The notes beneath the pieces were generated by a model. It was not told the origin of the DNA and searched no databases. It worked only from the letters and a program-made list of their open reading frames with translations. The translations under genes and the position numbers were made by a program. A stretch of 64,000 nt of DNA, taken from contig NZ_CP036402.1 of NCBI RefSeq assembly GCF_004322855.1, positions 2,976,001 through 3,040,000 of the forward strand, in the 5' to 3' direction. The DNA comes from Egibacter rhizosphaerae. Lineage in GTDB: Bacteria; Actinomycetota; Nitriliruptoria; Euzebyales; Egibacteraceae. Position 1 is the stretch's first letter. Each line of letters begins with the position of its first letter. Below, piece by piece: positions 62,775 to 64,000 of the stretch.

Positions 62775-63692
62775 TTGAGCATCCTGATCGACCAGCAGAC
62801 GAAGGTCATCGTCCAGGGCACCGGAGCCCAGGGGACCTTCCACGCGCAGCGCAACCAGCGCTACGGCACGAACGTCGTCGGCGGTGTGCATCCCAAGAAG
62901 GGCGGGCAGACGTGGGAGGAGCTCGGGCTCCCGCTGTTCCCCAACGTGGCGGAGGCCGTGGCCGAGACCGGGGCGAACACCTCGATGATCATGGTGCCGG
63001 CCCCGTTCACCAAGGACGCGATCCTCGAGGCACACGAGGCGGGCATCGAGACGATCGTGACGGTGACCGAGGGCATGCCGGTGCACGACATGGCGGTCGT
63101 GTACAACACGTTGTACCCGCGTCGCGACGACGGGACGTTCGCGAAGGAGGGACGGCCGGTCCTCATCGGGCCGAACTGCCCGGGGATCATCAGCCCCGGC
63201 AAGGCGAACGTCGGGATCATCCCCGGTGAGATCACCATGCCCGGCAACGTCGGACTGGTCTCGCGCTCGGGGACGCTGACGTACCAGATCATGCACGAGC
63301 TCGCGCTCGCGGGGATCGGGGTGTCGACCTGTGTCGGGATCGGGGGTGACCCGATCATCGGCAGCGACTTCCTCGACGTGATCGAGCGGTTCGCCGAGGA
63401 CGACGCCACGGAGGCGATCGTGTTCGTCGGCGAGATCGGTGGCACCGAGGAGCAGAAGGTCGGTCGCTGGATCGCCGACCACATCCCGCAAACGCCCGTC
63501 GTGGCCTACGTGGCCGGGTTCTCCGCGCCGCCGGGCAAGCAGATGGGCCACGCCGGAGCCATCGTGAAGGAAGGCGGCGAGGGCGGCGAGACGGCCGCGG
63601 AGAAGAAGGCCGACCTGGAGCAGCTCGGGATCTGGGTGGGTGGCAACCCGACCGAGACGGCGCAGAAGATGATCCAGGCGCTCGGCCGCTAG
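62775..63692 (+). CDS. sucD: succinate--CoA ligase, alpha subunit
   Basis: The 305-aa partner of SucC has the CoA-binding fold and the phosphohistidine motif G-H-A-G-A-I (about residue 258), with the early V-I-V-Q-G-T-G-A-Q-G-T-F-H and late N-C-P-G-I-I-S-P-G-K. The TTG at 62775 follows AAGGAG at 9 nt and fits the family N-terminus. A regular 21-bp array starts 12 bp after its stop. Confidence 0.97.
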   Translation: MSILIDQQTKVIVQGTGAQGTFHAQRNQRYGTNVVGGVHPKKGGQTWEELGLPLFPNVAEAVAETGANTSMIMVPAPFTKDAILEAHEAGIETIVTVTEGMPVHDMAVVYNTLYPRRDDGTFAKEGRPVLIGPNCPGIISPGKANVGIIPGEITMPGNVGLVSRSGTLTYQIMHELALAGIGVSTCVGIGGDPIIGSDFLDVIERFAEDDATEAIVFVGEIGGTEEQKVGRWIADHIPQTPVVAYVAGFSAPPGKQMGHAGAIVKEGGEGGETAAEKKADLEQLGIWVGGNPTETAQKMIQALGR

Positions 63693-63703
63693 AGCCGGGC
63701 TCC

Positions 63704-63787
63704 GCGAGTGGTCCGAGGGTGGTCGTGAGTGGTCCGCGAGTCGTCGCGAGTGGCCTGCGGGTGGTCGCGAGTGGTCCGTGGGTCGCC
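63704..63787 (+). repeat. 21-bp x 4 tandem array after sucD
   Basis: Four 21-bp units at 63704-63724, 63725-63745, 63746-63766 and 63767-63787. Each follows the pattern G-Y-G-A-G-T-G-G-Y-C-Y-G. It starts 12 bp after the sucD stop and ends 4 bp before the stop of the convergent hemolysin III-like gene. Confidence 0.85.
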
Positions 63788-63790
63788 GGG

Positions 63791-64000
63791 TCAGCCCAGG
63801 ACGTACTGCCAGATCGCGAAGTAGTGGGCCGTGCTCGCGGCGATGACGAGCAGATGGAAGATCTCGTGGAAGCCGAGCCACGACGGGAACGGGTCGGGCC
63901 ACTTGAGGGCGTAGACGACCGCACCGAGCGTATAGAAGAAGCCGCCTAGGACGATGAGTCCCACGCCCTCCCACGGGAGGGCCTGCACGATCTGGCTCAT
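63791..64000 (-). CDS. hemolysin III family protein, C-terminal part (cut by the window edge)
   Basis: Only the last 69 residues are visible. Two membrane helices (G-L-I-V-L-G-G-F-F-Y-T-L-G-A-V and L-L-V-I-A-A-S-T-A-H-Y-F) and the P-F-P-S-W-L-G-F-H-E-I-F-H motif match the hemolysin III/YqfA (PAQR-related) family. The two histidines likely bind metal. Despite the family name, no haemolytic activity is implied. The N-terminal helices lie beyond the window. Confidence 0.88.
   Translation of the reverse strand: MSQIVQALPWEGVGLIVLGGFFYTLGAVVYALKWPDPFPSWLGFHEIFHLLVIAASTAHYFAIWQYVLG

Overview
The window is a very G+C-rich stretch of an actinobacterial chromosome. GTG starts, 4-nt GTGA overlaps, an F420 pathway, a BldD-type regulator, a DUF5319 protein and a GuaB3-type enzyme all point there. 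The gene order glmS-acpS-nnr-alr-tsaE-tsaB-rimI-tsaD-groES-groEL-guaB3-guaA-pcrA-sucC-sucD matches, from memory, the conserved core of actinobacterial chromosomes. Insertions between these genes, and the lack of the usual WhiB and CBS-containing guaB genes near groEL, suggest a deep-branching lineage (Nitriliruptoria/Acidimicrobiia-like) rather than Streptomyces or Mycobacterium. That placement is an inference. I saw no rRNA, tRNA, CRISPR, prophage or insertion sequence.

Region 1 (1-20500) is accessory and metabolic. It holds the tail of a LuxR-type gene, a DUF1015 protein and aconitase. A probable carboxylic- or amino-acid catabolic island follows (4195-13163): a ThDP enzyme, a tricarballylate-dehydrogenase-like flavoprotein, a large LAL-type LuxR regulator, an MmgE/PrpD protein and an aspartate dehydrogenase. 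After it come an M15 peptidase, a membrane-bound PAS-GGDEF-EAL c-di-GMP enzyme, a copper chaperone and a solitary form II molybdopterin hydroxylase subunit.

Region 2 (19627-25598) encodes F420 biosynthesis. fbiC (CofG-CofH fusion, coupled to a thioesterase) is divergent from cofD-cofE. The 460-bp gap between them carries inverted and direct repeats that include five DnaA-box-like 9-mers.

Region 3 (25688-43643) has cell-wall and housekeeping genes: DUF3105, glmS, acpS, nnr, alr, two alpha/beta hydrolases, an MBL-fold protein and the t6A cluster tsaE-tsaB-rimI-tsaD. It ends with a BldD-like c-di-GMP sensor divergent from groES-groEL. The groES promoter carries a near-perfect CIRCE operator. 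The BldD-like gene has a perfect BldD box about 100 bp upstream and the full RxD-X8-RxxD c-di-GMP signature.

Region 4 (43833-64000) contains a PAS/GAF/PP2C phosphatase, a UDP-glucuronate/UDP-xylose pair (ugd and a UXS-type decarboxylase), DUF5319 and guaB3, a macro-domain protein, an MFS carrier, a coiled-coil membrane protein, guaA, an ABC ATPase and pcrA. It closes with a lipase, a free-standing B12-binding mutase subunit just upstream of sucC-sucD, and the end of a hemolysin III family gene.

Two patterns run across the window. First, short tandem arrays (period 14-43 bp) recur at gene 3' ends and in gaps, several of them duplicating or extending across stop codons. Second, at least seven genes have a TANNNT-like box only 6-8 nt before an ATG and no Shine-Dalgarno, which suggests leaderless transcripts.
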